In this document: positions 36,257-49,719 of the stretch, one piece after another
How positions within the stretch are numbered: the first letter of the stretch is position 1
How the letters are laid out: every line of letters starts with the position of its first letter
NCBI GenBank assembly: GCA_021613375.1
Contig: CM038711.1
Location: forward strand, 23,121,723 to 23,185,722
Direction of reading: 5' to 3'
Source of the DNA: Megaleporinus macrocephalus
Lineage: Eukaryota; Chordata; Actinopteri; Characiformes; Anostomidae
DNA: 64,000 nucleotides
The notes under the pieces: model-generated
Told to the model about the DNA's origin: nothing
What the model saw: the letters and a program-made list of their open reading frames with translations, nothing else
The model's database searches: none
Position numbers and translations under genes: made by a program

Positions 36257-37314
36257 TGTACTACTGGAATGCACTACACACATACACAGAGTAGAGGTTT
36301 GTATGTGTGGATGCGTGGATATGTGTGATAAAGACAAAGCTTTCTGAACGTGAGCTCACCTGAATAAGACTGTCAAGCTCAGTACGGGCAGTTGAACTTG
36401 AATTTTTTCGATACACTCATTGGATGAAAGCTAACCCATGCCACCTCTGCCTGAGACGGCTCTGATAAGAGAAAGAGCCCATGGGCATATGAACCCCTGC
36501 TCAGCAACCATCAGGAATGCTCAGCCTTGACAGCTCATCAATATCCAGCCTCCTATGAACCATTAAATACACCAGCCCTAAAATGACTACCAGAAAGCAA
36601 GATGATGTAGTTTATAATTTAGGGAATGCATCAAAGAAGCGAACTTACCTGCTAATTGGATGAAAATCTCACTCAATATAGTACTTGCTGTGAGTGAGGA
36701 CGAACAGAATATCTACTAATCTCACACACAAATTAATGTTATTTCATGGGAGAGAATGTTAGATTTAGAGCTTCAGGGTAACATAATCACAGTTGTTTGA
36801 ACAGGGTTAAAGAGGTTTACATCCATATTGGGTCAATCATCGGCCAACCACAGCTCTTTGTACACAGATCCAGAAGTAATGAAACATGTTAATGTAAACA
36901 TCTGTTCATGTCCATTTGCTACTGACTGCAGATCTTCTAATGATGATGCTCTGACAACCTGTAATCCATCCATATTCAGTTCCTGCTCGTTTGGGGGCTT
37001 TTGCCTTTAGTCTTGTATTCAGTAAACAAAATGCATGCTCAATTGCGTAGGCCATAAGGTGAAGGTTGAATGACTGACGTGGCTAGTCAATCCTCCCACC
37101 TATTGGCCCTGAGAATCTCCATAGCTGGTATAATTGGTTTGAACATTCCACTACATGACACTAAAGGCTCCGCTGTTGGTGTATTACAACTGAGGTTTGA
37201 GGCATTTGGTTGGAATGGCTAAGCGGTTATGGTGGTCACACCGTTGTTAGGCAAAACTCTATTCTTCAGAATTGTAACTTTAAGAAAAGGAACTTAGTTT
37301 TAATGGAAGTTCAA
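36257..37314. other. Spacer, nothing assigned
   Basis: Unique sequence without an exon, RNA gene or repeat family that I can name. Confidence 0.5.
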
Positions 37315-38060
37315 AGACAGTTCCAAGACAAGATTTGCAAATCATTTAGCCTTATCTTTAATTGAAAATAGTATATAGATAACATATCACATATTAAAAC
37401 TGAGACATTTGATGTTAGGTTTGTGTTTACCACTGTGTTACATCACCTCTTCTTTTAACAGCACATTGTGAGCGTGGGAACGGACGAGTGCGTTTGCTGT
37501 AGTTTTGAAAGTGAAATTTTTATTCATGCTCCAAATAGAATTTCAAATTTTCATTTGTCAGACCATTGGATACCTTTCCACTCCGCCTCAGTCTATTTCA
37601 AATTAGTTTCTGATTCCTGGTGATATATGGTTTCTTCTTTGCGTGGTAGAGTTGTAAATGTTTGGAAGTGTTCTTGAGCCTGTGCAGTGATTTTCTCTCT
37701 GTTTTTATTGCAGTGCCATCTGAGGGCCTGATATCATGGCCATTCAATATTGGTTCCTTGTTGCTTGCATACAGACATTTCTCTGGAGTCTCTGAATCTT
37801 TAATGTAGCGTTAATGATGAAATCCCCAAGTTCTTTGTTATTTTATGTTTTTCTTGAATTGTTGCACTTTTTGTCCGTGCAGTGTTTCACAGAGTGGTGA
37901 ACCCCTCCCATTCTTTACTTCAGAAAGACCCAGCCTCTCTGGGATGCTCTTTTTATACCCATTATGTTACCTGTTATCCAGTGACCTGGTGTCAGCTAAC
38001 CTATTTTGCTCTTACAATGTGCATATATTTTACAAAACAATACAATTTATGTTTTTTTCT
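37315..38060 (-). pseudogene. Internally deleted Tc1/mariner-type copy, reverse orientation
   Basis: On the minus strand the order is that of the same broad fish Tc1-like group as the copy at 27.7 kb. The plus strand begins GATTTGCAAATCATTTAG (element end) and then CCACTGTGTTACATCACCTC, the reverse of the transposase terminus. It then jumps to CCACTCCGCCTCAGTC and TGATATATGGTTTCTTC, which belong to the 5' half, and ends with AGTGTTTCACAGAGTGGTGA and GATGCTCTTTTTATACCCAT. The central catalytic part is missing. Confidence 0.6.
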
Positions 38061-39299
38061 TACATTTGACGTGATGTGTTTGTACCATTTTGTAAGTAAA
38101 TATGTGATTTTAATTACTATATTTTGAAGAACTGTAAAAGTAAATCTGTTGGTCCATTCATACTCTCAGACAGTAAAATGAAAAGGGTATTTTGAAGAGA
38201 TACATTAAAAATCAACTCAAATTGAGATATATGGTTTTATCCCAACAGTGTCATCAATAAAGACAAGTGAGAGAGTTCAGCTGGCAGGCATGCAAATCTG
38301 TTTCACCAAAGTGGATGATGTGGATTATGAGATGTTTTCTTTTTCACTACACACGTTCCTATTTACACTACCACTCACTGTCTTCAATAAAATTAAACCA
38401 ACTTTGTTGGCGGTACAGGCATAAAGTCATTACAGTGTGATCATTCGACTCTACAGCTGAATTAGTTTTAGCTATTTTGCAGAAAGCTGTACAAATGAAG
38501 AAATGTGAGTTAAAAAGTTGTGTATGAAAGTAAGAGTCATAATAAAATAAACATGCCTTATGTTTTTATGTTTAATGAAATGGCATAGGTAGTAGGGAGT
38601 ATATTATTTATCATTTAACAGCTTCTTAATGTTCCCCAAAAAATAAAATACAGAAATATTAAATAAAACATCATAAATGCTTCTCTTATTATCTACACTT
38701 CATTAAAATTAAATTAACCTAGACTCTTTAGATTATTATTACATGAAATAACAGCAATTATTAATATAGCAAGTCAGTACAAACATTCATATAATATTGT
38801 ACGTTGCTCAGATAGAAATGTCCAAACGACCCAGAAGTCTTCAGGCTTTTAACACACACCATGAGGTGTGGACACTACACTTGATTATAAAATTCAGGTG
38901 TTTCAGCCACAAGCATTGCTAACAGGTGTATACAATTGAATAAAATTGAGTACATACATATACAATCTCCATACATAAACAATAACAGTAGAATGGGCCA
39001 ACAAGATCACTTTTAATGTGGCACTGTCTTTGCCTTATTCACGACAACATTCCAAGCTGTCTCCGGGAAAGTCTCTAAGATCACTATGTACTAATTCACT
39101 AAGAATTCACTCTCAATTCTAAGGAGTGAAACAGCGTTCACTATCATGCTTTCACTATCTGGTGATCTGATGGCCAAATCTGGGTGTGATAATGGTCTGA
39201 GGCTGTTTCTCATGGTTTGGATTTACCTGCTTGGTTTCTGTAAAGGATAAAATAATGCTAAAGCATACAAAGACATTGTACACAGTTATACACAACTGA
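38061..39299. other. AT-rich spacer, nothing assigned
   Basis: No recognised exon or repeat family. Confidence 0.5.
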
Positions 39300-39678
39300 T
39301 TTGAATTTTGTGATAACAGTTTTTGGGAGGCCTTCCTGTTCCAGTGTGACTGCCCCCCTGGCCTAAAGAAAGGTCCATAAAGCAATGTTTGATGAGTTTG
39401 ACTTGGAGTTCTGCACAGAGCCCCGACGTCAACCCCACTGAGCACCTTTTGGTTGAATTGGCACGTTGATTGCAAGTTCTTGGTCCTGCCGTCCAGTCTC
39501 AGTACCTGACCTCATCTGACTGAATGGGCAAGAAATCTTACGGAAAGCCTTCCCAGAAGAGATGAAACTGCTACAGAAACCATGTTAATGTCTGTGGTTT
39601 TGGATTGGTATGTGTCCAGCAAGTTAATGTAGATGTGATAATCAGATGTCCACATACTTTTTGACACATAGTGTACTT
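39300..39678 (+). pseudogene. 3' part of a degenerate Tc1-like transposon
   Basis: The plus strand contains MFDEFDLEF and, in another frame, SPDVNPTEHLLVELAR, the decayed SPDLNPIEHLWDEL block of Tc1 transposases with the catalytic Glu still present. Then come GGAAAGCCTTCCCAGAAGAG and a right terminus with GTCCACATACTTTTTGACAC. The copy at 20985 shares the opposite terminus. The 5' two thirds are absent. Confidence 0.7.
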
Positions 39679-42097
39679 TTTTAACCAATTATAACCTAGA
39701 GACCTTCAGCATAGACTTGATTTTATTGACACACAAAGTAAATGTATGAGTACAGCTCAGTCGATCACAGCCAGTCTGTTAGCAGTCGGGAAGCAGTCTT
39801 TATCACGTGCATGCAGAAGCACACACACGGGCACAGCGTAGGTCATTGGCCTCTTGCTGGTTCAGTCTCTTGAAGACCAGTCAAGTTCATCTCTGACTTA
39901 GTCCAACCCACTAACTCCAGTTTAAGTAAGAGTCAGAAAGGATTGAATGGGAGGGGGGAGTTTGGGGTGTCAACATTTAGGTGACGAAGAAGAGGGGGTT
40001 AAGCAGAGAGGATGAAGATGACGGTATTTGCATGTCACCCTTAGGGGGTTTGATGGTCTTCACTTTAGAGGGTGGTGGTATTACCTTAAAGGAGAGAGGT
40101 GCAGACTCCCTGCAAGGGTGGCGAACATTAACAATCAAAGGGCCATACCAACAATGCAGGGAGTTGACCACCTCAGATCGGCAGATAGGACAAACAATGG
40201 AGGGGGTTGACCAATAGAAGCATAATTTCTCTCAACATAAATGATACCCTTACCAATCACAAGGCTGACAAGCTTTAACAAAACTATGTTTTCCTGCATT
40301 TTCTCTATGTTCTGTAACAGAAGCTCACAGAGAGAAAGTTAACAAGTTAAAGTTAACCTAACAAGCATAACTGAGCTATAAAGCCAGATTATCTGTCTCT
40401 CTGTTTGTATGTGTAGTCAACCATGCCAGCATTGACTGCAATCACATCCAGTGGTGAAGTGAGTAAGAACCTTATGTTCCTTAAGGCATCACTCCCTAAA
40501 ATCTGGGTAAGCTTATAGTCAGTGGACATGACTCTCAACCCAACCTGCATATGTACAGCCCAGTCCTCCCACTTCCTCACACAGTGATGTAGCAGGCTGA
40601 GCGTTGGACTGGAATGTCAATCAATCATGCTTGATAAAACATTAGGATCACACAGGTCTCACAGGTCTGATCAGCAAGTTTTAAACAATACTCCAAACAA
40701 ACTGGAAGCAACATCACCAGAAAGTTGTGTTGCCCACCCCCTATAGTAAGAAACTAGGAAATGCACAGTCAGTCCTCCTACCTCTTTACTACTTACCAGT
40801 TTAGAAGAAGTCTTGCAAATCAAACATCTCCAACAATGAAAAGCAACACAAATGTTACCGCTTGTTTTACTTTATATTACATATTACACATCACTTTGTA
40901 TCAGTTCTTATTTTTTCTACTTGTCGGGACCAGGCAGCGGTGGTCATAATGCCATCAAAGCTTGAAGGTATTCACCAGTTATCCACTACTCTAGTCATGG
41001 TCCACCAGGTTGTTTGTAACTGCTAAGTTCACTAGTGTGTTCAGCCTCATTTTCATATAAATACATGCTTTATTGATTAACATATTAACATTCCTCACAT
41101 TAAGAGAAACAGCAACAGATGTGGACTGGCCTCTTGCTAACTTCCTTGCGCATTAATGATAATCAATGATGTAGTGATACACAGTTAACTAAGAATTACA
41201 TAGTTAATCCTGAAGTGTTGCAAATGTATGTTCCTGGTCAAGTCAAGAATGAAATATCAAACCATCTTAAAGTGTGCATCAGTGAGTGGTCTTGTTTAAT
41301 TTCCCTCACTTTATACACAGCCACCCCACACCTTTAGTAACCAAAGACATTCAGATTGCTCAGAGGCTCTCCCAGTACCCTTAAAAACAGTACCCTTAAA
41401 TTAAAACGGCCATTGGCGTATAAATCCCACTGTAACTGCTGTTCAGTTGCTTACAGACTGCACTATATGTAGACTGAAAGCTAAGACTTCGGTACAACAT
41501 TAAATGTTCTTTGTAGCTAAATTACACATAACTTCACTGTTTTCAACATACTCAATTTATACATGCATCAATAAAACACCTACCATGAAGACCCTAGGAT
41601 ATAAATCATCTCCTGAAAGAGTAATGAAGATGCTGAAATCTGTACAGAATGAACAAATCAAATACGGCATCACATCTCCAGAGGGGTCAATTACAGGTCT
41701 GTTATGAGAAATGTATAAAGTGCCAGGCCTAGAGCAAATTCAACAACCCAAAAAGCATTTGTTTTGCAAACTATCCTGGTTATGGGGTTTCAATATTCTC
41801 TTTTTTCTTCTTTTCCTCTGAATGTTAAGTATGAAACTACAGCGATGACTAAATATGCATGTGTCACTCAGCATTATTGAGGGCCCATTCTCTAATTGCT
41901 CATTATTGAGGCACAGGCTGTCTGAACTAATTGAGTTCAAAAGGGTCTATAGCATAAATAACAGGAGCTAATAGATTACTCAACACAAACCTGTTATGCA
42001 GAAGCTGAGTGCTCTAAAAATGGTCTGAAGTACTGCTTATTCTGTTAATCTTACTTGGTCTTACATACTTACACCAGGTGTACACCAGACATAAACT
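39679..42097. other. Spacer, nothing assigned
   Basis: Contains a GA/GT-rich segment with a few ~60-80-codon frames at about 39975-40220 on both strands. None shows a domain. The rest is AT-rich unique sequence. Confidence 0.45.
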
Positions 42098-42105
42098 CCC
42101 CCCCC

Positions 42106-42136
<31 letters not shown>

Positions 42137-42142
42137 ACACAC
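42098..42142. repeat. Poly(C) run followed by (AC)n
   Basis: 25 consecutive C residues and then ten AC units. The length may be inexact because such runs are error-prone in sequencing. The G-rich strand could form a quadruplex. Confidence 0.9.
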
Positions 42143-43229
42143 ATGCATACAGTATGCTCTGTATATATAATGTGTCGGTTTCTCAGACGTGCCTAACCTT
42201 GGACTAAATTTTATGAATGAAGAATATCCATTGGAAACTCCTTTCAGTGTAGACCTAGGCTTATTCTAGGGTGGGGGAAATTAACCCTAAGTGTATTTTT
42301 GTAATCCTGTCAAAAATCTTTGGTACCAGTATAGGAGAAAAACACATTTACACTGAGATTAATGTAAAGAGCTTTTGTCAGTAATTTTTGATACAAATTT
42401 AAAAGGCTGACTGACACTTGGTACTTGGACAACTGGCGTAGAAATTATTATTGTGTTGCTGGCTTGGGAAGGAGGCTGACTCCATCTGACTGAGAGTTAA
42501 AGCCGAGACACACACACACACATAACCAAACCGGTGCAGTTGAAAGCTTTTTTATTATTATTTACAATTCTGTGAAAAAAACATCAGCAAACTAGACTAA
42601 ATCTACCTCCTTTAAGGTCAGTTCTGGCTCCTACTAAGGTGCTTTCATCCTGAAGGCCAGGATTTCTCTCCAGTCTTAGAATTCTCTCTCTTTCTTGCCA
42701 TGCAGGAGGAAGCTATTCCATGCTCTTATTAATAATTAGAGAGCGGGGTACTTTGCATGTGTACGTGAGTTTAAAAAAGTTTTAGAAATTACTCAAAGAC
42801 ATGGAGAAAATGAGATGCCTACCAGCTGTGCAAGACCTAGCAGACCACCAAACCTGTCAACACCACATGGACATCTTTAAGCTCCACTGTTGCCTCTCAT
42901 CAGAAAACATCCACAGGTGTTTCTGTCCATCCTTCCAATGTAGGAAGACAAGTCGATGCTATGAGGATGCATAGCTAAGAAGAAAGAAAGGAAGAAAAGA
43001 AGAGAGAAAGAAAGAAATAAAGAAGTTAAGGATGATAGAGATAGATTGATCTTGACTGTGCAGTTAACAAATGATGGTAGGCTTCAGACTTTTGCACACT
43101 GTTATAAATACAGGGAGTTAATGTCGTTAACCTTAACTTCTCCTTTTAGTTTTACACAACAACACATGGTCATTATTGCGTTGGTGCTGACATTGTAGGT
43201 CCAGTTTTTCTCTGGTCAGGACGTTTTCT
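42143..43229. other. Spacer, nothing assigned
   Basis: Includes a short (AC)n at about 42507-42522 and a GAAA-rich patch near 42975-43025. No gene. Confidence 0.5.
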
Positions 43230-43680
43230 CGCACACACCTCAACACCCAGACTGAGCCTCTCTGATGTCATTAGTGACAAGAGGGCCGGCAATTAAAGCG
43301 AGTTTTGATGGATATGTTCATTGTCTGTGGGCAGCTTCTCCAATGCTGGCTCTGCGATATTACCAGCCAATCGATGCTCTGTCCAGTCGGGCCGTGCACG
43401 CTGACCTTATTGTGCAGATCACGGATCAATAGCACAGGGAGTGCTGCATGTAAGTCACCCGCGCGCTGAGCTAACAGAAGCACAGACTAGACCCCTGACC
43501 GGCAAATTAAAACTCAATCAGAGAGGCCCTTGGGAGCCTGAGGGGTGGGCATAGGGGAGGGGGACGCTTGGGCCAGTGACTCAGACTGACCTGCAGGGAG
43601 ACTTAATCACACTCTGATTAGAGTGGCAATCAGAGCAAGCATTCAGGTGCTGCAGGGACACTGCAGGCTTAATCAGGGAC
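43230..43680. promoter_or_regulatory. Candidate conserved non-coding element(s)
   Basis: A repeat-free, balanced block about 9 kb upstream of the znf423 start. It contains several TAATCA homeodomain-like cores, including a perfect inverted pair (TAATCA at 43604-43609, TGATTA at 43615-43620, 5-bp spacer) and another TTAATCA near 43669. Short frames have no domain. Enhancer function is an inference from texture and position. Confidence 0.35.
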
Positions 43681-45121
43681 ACACACCGGCAGCACACACA
43701 CCGATGTATATGTAATCACAGGCGTGATGGTGTGGCCGAGAAGGCACAGTCTCAAAGACCAAAAGGTAAATAGTGGCTCTTAAGCTCGGAGTTCTTTTAC
43801 TTTCCCTGCTAAACGCACATACATAGGCAAATGGGGATTGGTATGCAGCGCTGTGTTTGAAAAGGTGAGTGGCAGGCAGCTGAAACACAAACACAAAGCA
43901 GCAGAGAATCTGCATTCAGCTCCGCCAGCAGCATCACAGCCCTCACTGCCAACACACTCAGCAAACAGCAGCCCACTCACCCACCAGCACTATGGGTGCA
44001 AGAGGACACTCAGGGAGGGAGCAATGCTGCCATCTACAGGCCTGGAGGAGAGTAACTTGCCGTCTTGCTTGATCTCTTCATTTATTTCATTATTTATTGT
44101 ATTTTTTGAATAGATAGGAATAAAAATGATATAAAGACAGACCAGGGCCAACAACCACCTGTAAAGCTACCATGAGCACATAAAAAGTCAAGTAAATAAA
44201 AAAATTGTAATAAATTATTTAAGTTTAAGAATTAGTATGAGAGGTTGCTTTACAAATACTACTGAGCAAAAGTCTTAGCTAAGCTTGTAGTTTAAAACCC
44301 TTTATCTCAGCACTAAGTGTATTTCAATGGTAAGAAGATCATATATCACTAGAAATAGGATGTAAACATAAATACAACACAAAGTAGTATAAATATCTTG
44401 TGTGCCAGTTTGAAGAACAAAGTTTAGTTCCAGATTTCTCCTGGACGCCCCAGACACTGCATGAATTTATTACATCCCTTTACCAGCGATCTTGATTTAG
44501 CTTAATGAAGTACTGAGTAGTCACAGCAGGACGGCAACTGTAAATAATACTGGTTGCCACAAGCTTGAAAATAGTTAAATAAACACTGTATTAATACTAT
44601 TTGAATATCTGAAAATTAAGTGTTTTGCTGAGCAAATAAAACGTTCTTGTCTGGAATAATAGTTTTTAAATATAATAATAGCCCCTACAACGTTTGCACG
44701 GTGCTGTGGTACCAGAGCTAATGGTCTTTATGCTGATATTCAACCATGTAATGCAGACATTGTCCACTGTCAAAAACATAACCATGTTGAATCTTTTTTT
44801 GGAATGGTATATTGTTTTGATAGTGGACAAATGTGTTGTTGAAGACAACGATTAGCTGGCAGAGAAACTGACTGGTTTTAATGTCACAAGCTGGTCATTC
44901 TTTACTTTTAGTTAAAATATTTCTAGATTTTTAGTTGCTAATTGTTCTCAGTACAAGAGTTCACACTGCTGACCAAATGTAACAACGTGCATCCAGTCAG
45001 TCCAGATTTGGCCTATGATGTCTCTGTTCTGACGGGTGCTTCATTTACTCCCTATAACGTTGACATGAATGGGCAGAGCTAAACTGCTGTAGGCTCATAG
45101 ACAAAAAGGCATATACACAAA
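43681..45121. other. Spacer, nothing assigned
   Basis: AT-rich from 44050 onward. A purine/CA-mixed segment at 43850-44060 has open frames on both strands but no recognisable product. Confidence 0.45.
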
Positions 45122-45386
45122 AGTGCTCTGTCTGATCCACTTGTACCAGCACAACACAAACTAACACCCCACCATCACCTCGGTGCCGCTGCAGTATTGA
45201 GAATGATCCACCTTCCACATGATACCTGTTTTGTGGTGGTCCTGTGATGGTCTTAAAGAACAAGGTGAAAGGGAATTAACAGTATACTAACTAACAGATG
45301 GACTACATTCTGTAATTGTAGAACTACAAAGTGCTTCTATCTGTTAAGTGTAACAAAAAAACTAACAGAAAGGTAGTTGATCAGTA
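45122..45386. mobile_element. Right half of the palindromic MITE family
   Basis: Shares CTTGTACCAGCACAACACA, ATTGAGAATGATCCACC and GTAATTGTAGAACTACAAAG with the family copies at 2296 and 16626. The terminal part near 45370 is eroded. Confidence 0.7.
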
Positions 45387-46839
45387 TATATATAAATAAG
45401 CGTTTTTGAGGCATCACAAAAGCAATCGATTCAAACATCAAACTTGGGATTTTTTGGGGATAATTTGGGATTTTTAAAGAATAAGTATTTAGTTTCAGTG
45501 CCTGCTCAGATTGAAAAACAACTTAGTCTGCTGATGATTTTAAATACAGTTCTGCACTACTGTTAGAGTAAATCAGTAGTACATCAGTACTGTTAGACAG
45601 TACTACATTTCTTTAACTATTTTTAGTCCAATAATTACAATTCATCTTTTATCACCATGGAAATTGCTCAATGTTCCCAAAATGGCCACCTCAGTGGAAC
45701 CTTAAATAAACCCTCCGACTTCATCACCAAACAGAGCACAGAAGAGATTTGACCACTAGATGGTGGTCTAGATTCACGATACACGAGAGGCTGTTCAGGA
45801 ATACAATTTAATTACATCTTCTACTATAAATTAGCAAATAATACCATTCCCTAGATACTGAGCTTTGTGTTTAAATGGCACAGGACTCTCAATAAATACA
45901 TGTATTTCACATAAACGATAAACATAGAGAAAACGCTTGCTGGAATGTCATTTATATGTACTGCTGCAAAATGAAAAGGTGATTCCTTTTTTGCTTTTCT
46001 TGCTATTAATCTATGTCTATGTTTTCTGTCTCTTAAGGAAATGGACAACAAAATACATGCATTCTATTCATGTAGTTGTGAAGTGTTGGTAAATAAACTC
46101 ATGCTCTCAATGAAATAACAGATAACTGTTTGGCATTAAACACTGTTTGAGGTTTAAATGAATGAATTGTTAATTACTGTGCAGATTTTGGAATGGAATA
46201 CATCAGAAACTCTAAAAGAAAGGCAAACATGAAGCTGTAGATAACATCTTTTACATAGTATGTGAATTTTAGTTATGATGCTGTGAGATGGTAACAGGAG
46301 ACTGTAATGAATCTGTGCAACGCTGTGTGTGTGTACGTGTGTGTGCGTGAGCGTGCTGATGGCACACAGTGTCAGCGTGTGGGTGAATGTCTTTAGCGGA
46401 GCATGTTTTACAGCTGTTTGTCTCTCCAGCCTCTGCTCACAGACACTCGACCGCAGCTGTGAAGAATCCATCAAGTCTCAAAGTAATGGAGGCCTGGTTC
46501 TGCTCCATTTCACCAGCTGGGAGGTGTTGATTGGAGCTTTTTTGGGGGGGAAAGAGAGAGAAAAACAACTCCACTACTACTGATGAATGCCTTTGGAGAT
46601 AGAGAGATTACCAGACAGACACATAGAGACAGATAACCCGCTTCCACAGTGCTCATTTTTGACTAAAGAACAGAAGCACTTCATCCCCGTCTTCCATTAT
46701 AGTTTTGTGGCCACAATAACAGTGTCTGAAAAAAGAAAAGAAGCATTTTTCTGAGGCCTCGTCCCCCTATAGACCTATACAGTTGCCGTCCCAGCACAAC
46801 TGGATATCAATCAAAATGTATCACTATGAATATTCTTGG
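45387..46839. other. Spacer, nothing assigned
   Basis: Mostly AT-rich unique sequence with a short GT-rich stretch near 46324-46350. No exon or repeat family recognised. Confidence 0.5.
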
Positions 46840-47200
46840 CACTGTTGTGTTAGAATTCACAGACACCCGGGTCGGCCCTAAATGCGATGTGATGCTTTGT
46901 TAACGGAGCGCCACACTGCGCTTCAGCTTGCCGCTGTGAGTGAAATCTTCATTAGAAACCTTCTGCATCCCTCCCTCCACCCACCCCCTGAACTCCGAGG
47001 ATCCGTGCCAGGTACCCGCTCTAACAGCCAAACATGTTGATAATTAAACCCCTGTAATCGAGAGGTGTTATCACAACAATTAACACCAAAAGTGTGAGGG
47101 GATGAGAGAGTGCCTCTGAACGTGTGGCTTTGTACATTTCCTTTTTTCCTTCCTCCATGATATAATTCTCCCCCCATCCTTCTCCTCTGAACATGGGGAT
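46840..47200. promoter_or_regulatory. Candidate conserved non-coding element
   Basis: A repeat-free block with features such as TTGATAATTAAACCCC near 47037 and ACAACAATTAACACC near 47074 amid balanced sequence. It lies 5 kb upstream of the znf423 start. The call rests on texture only. Confidence 0.3.
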
Positions 47201-47288
47201 GGATTGCAGTACCTGTGTTCTTAATGCATCTAGTAGATCTTTTAAACCTTAACGATTCTTTGAACATCAATAAAAGAAAAACAAGCAA

Positions 47289-47308
47289 GGGGGGGGGGGG
47301 GGGGGGGG
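47289..47308. repeat. Poly(G) run, 20 bases
   Basis: Uninterrupted G run, quadruplex-prone, between two candidate regulatory blocks. Confidence 0.9.
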
Positions 47309-47439
47309 CAGGAAAACATTGTGTCGCTTCTGCTCTTTTTCCTCAAAACACATTTATCTCTCCCCTACTTTCACTAATTCTCCAGACGTGCTCCCTCTTT
47401 CCCTTTTCTCTCCCCCTTCTCGCCCTTCCTCCCTCCCCT

Positions 47440-48400
47440 TTTCTTCCCCAAAGTTGGCTGCCTCTGCCCTCGTTCCGTGGCATCAGCCGAAGATCCAGCA
47501 AGGCCCCCGTGCACAATGAGCTTTAATTGGGTTAAGTTTGTCCGCCACAGATAACATTTCTCTTTCTGTGGAGAATAAAGCAAATTGCTGGCACTAATGG
47601 CACTGTTTAATGTAGCTCTTTTTATTATGGATGGAGGAAATTAGGAGGAGACTCCCTACAGAGAGCTGATGTCGTGGGAGTGAGTGCATTGTTGCAGCTC
47701 ATCAGGAAAGCATTTTCGCTGGAGCGCCGTCCTCCTCGCTTCCCTCTCTCGCTTCCCTCTCTCGCTCTCTCTTTTCCCCCTTCTTTACCTTCCCTTTTAC
47801 AGGCTACCCAAAATGCAGCCGCAAAAAAAACAATACTCACTAATCACAGACCCTTTACAATGCATCCTGATGAGATCCTATGCTGGAGCTTTGCAGCGCG
47901 TGTTCAGAACCTGTCCTCTGTCTCTTGTATTTTTTTATGGTTTAATGCCCTAAGTCCATAAAGCTGGTGTTTCTTTGTGTAGGACTGGGGCAGGAGCCAG
48001 GGAATGGGGGGCTGAAAAAGGGAGGGAGGGGGATATTGGCACGGGGCACGGTAAGCCGAAAAGGCTGGATTTTGCTTGCTTTCCTTCTCGAACGCATCTC
48101 AGTGCAGATGATGGAATAGAAACTTAATGGGTCTGCAATACTGGTACCTGAACACGGGGCAAGGCACAATCTGCACCGAAAGCGTGGTGCTGAATGCTGG
48201 TCTTTCTGGTGGCTAATCAGGGGGCTGATGGAGCAGAGGGGGCAGTAAGTGCAGTGGAGCGCTCAGCCCCAATCTGCGCCCTGCTCTCCTCTGCACACTC
48301 GCAGGCTCCAATGAGAGGCAGTGCCGCCGGTCCAGTGGCTGTCTGGGTCACTGTAACAGACTACTGTAAGGCTTGCTTTTGAACCTCACACTCAATCGCT
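47440..48400. promoter_or_regulatory. Candidate conserved non-coding elements
   Basis: Two repeat-free stretches (about 47440-47730 and 48040-48400) flank a pyrimidine-rich tract at 47740-47800. The first contains GAGCTTTAATTGGGTTAAG, CACAGATAACATTTC and CTTTTTATTATGGATGG, a density of AT-core factor sites typical of developmental enhancers. Purine/pyrimidine-biased frames on both strands are not credible genes. Conservation could not be tested. Confidence 0.35.
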
Positions 48401-49297
48401 TCTGGGACATCAGCATGAGCTGAAGAAGGTACACCTAAACAAACACCGAAACATAAATTCACTGATGAATATGATGGCCTCAAATGAACAACACTATGCT
48501 GTACATCAGGGCTCCTCTTTTCTCCCATTATAGCTGAGAACCGAGCATTACTTGTATAGGTAACACCTCTGAAGCACTGTAAGTGCTGGCAGGTCTAGCA
48601 AAATGGATTAATTCTAAGTGTCTGTAGACAAATGGCTTTTATCCACCGCGCCACCCCCCTACCTCCCCCCCATACACTTTTGCCTATTTGACAAAAACGA
48701 AGCTTGAGGGGAAAAATGCTTCCACATCTCTCACTTCTGCATGCATAGCGCTTGTGCGTGCTTTTGTTAACAAGACAAAAGACTGTCGGCTTTGCAGTAT
48801 TTAAATCAGTTATGTCTAATTATTTCCTATAAAAATAGTCTATCTAGGGCAAAACCAATGAGATGTAACACTGTCTGTGGAGGGGGGACCTGGCAGAGTT
48901 GGCATAGGTTCAGCTGAACAGAACAGAACAGAGAGAATCTGCTGTAGGCAACATAAATATAACATGAACTCTCCAGGCTTGTGACAGTACAATGGGGGAG
49001 TGTTTAGGAGGGTTTTCTGGGGCTCCGTGCGCCATGGCTGCTAGCCGCTCAAGAAAGCCAGGCCTAAATGCGAGGACGGAGGAACAGAGGCTGGGTTGGT
49101 GTATTCGGTTAGTGTTAAATTCTAGGTTTGCGTCCAAGGGAATATCACGGTGGCATTAAAACTGCACGGCTATAAATCTCACAACATCCCCATGTGCTTG
49201 AGCGAAATAATAGCCTATATTAAGGTCAGCTCTACCTCAACCCACATAGTCTGTCAGCATCTGTGGTGCCACGTTTGACGTCACAAAATAGCATGCA

Positions 49298-49333
<36 letters not shown>

Positions 49334-49719
49334 TAAAATGAGTCATTTGTGGTACATTTACATTTCTTAGATGTTAGTTCTATTTCCAACAACATGGCAT
49401 TTTTTTCCGCAGCCTGCATGAAACTTAAATTAATTAAATCCTCCTTAAAATAGCTACAGCAGTGATTTCCAAACAGGATCACCACATTTATAGTTCACGC
49501 CTCTTTTCTCTTGTGTCTTAATTAATTTCATCCACATGTCTTGCAGCCGTTTTCTAAGCCTTTTCTGCGTTGCGAAAGGAGGAGAGACAGAAAAAAACAC
49601 ACAGAAAAGAAAATCCAAGAGAAGATGACAGAGGGTGTAATCGCGTGCTATGTGATTTAACAATGAGAGGTTTTCAGCCTATTCACGCCTCGGCTGTCCT
49701 TGACCCTTAAGGCGCTTGT
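48401..49719. other. Spacer with (AC)n
   Basis: (AC)n at about 49301-49331. Otherwise unique sequence, locally CpG-containing near 49020-49085. No exon found. Confidence 0.45.
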
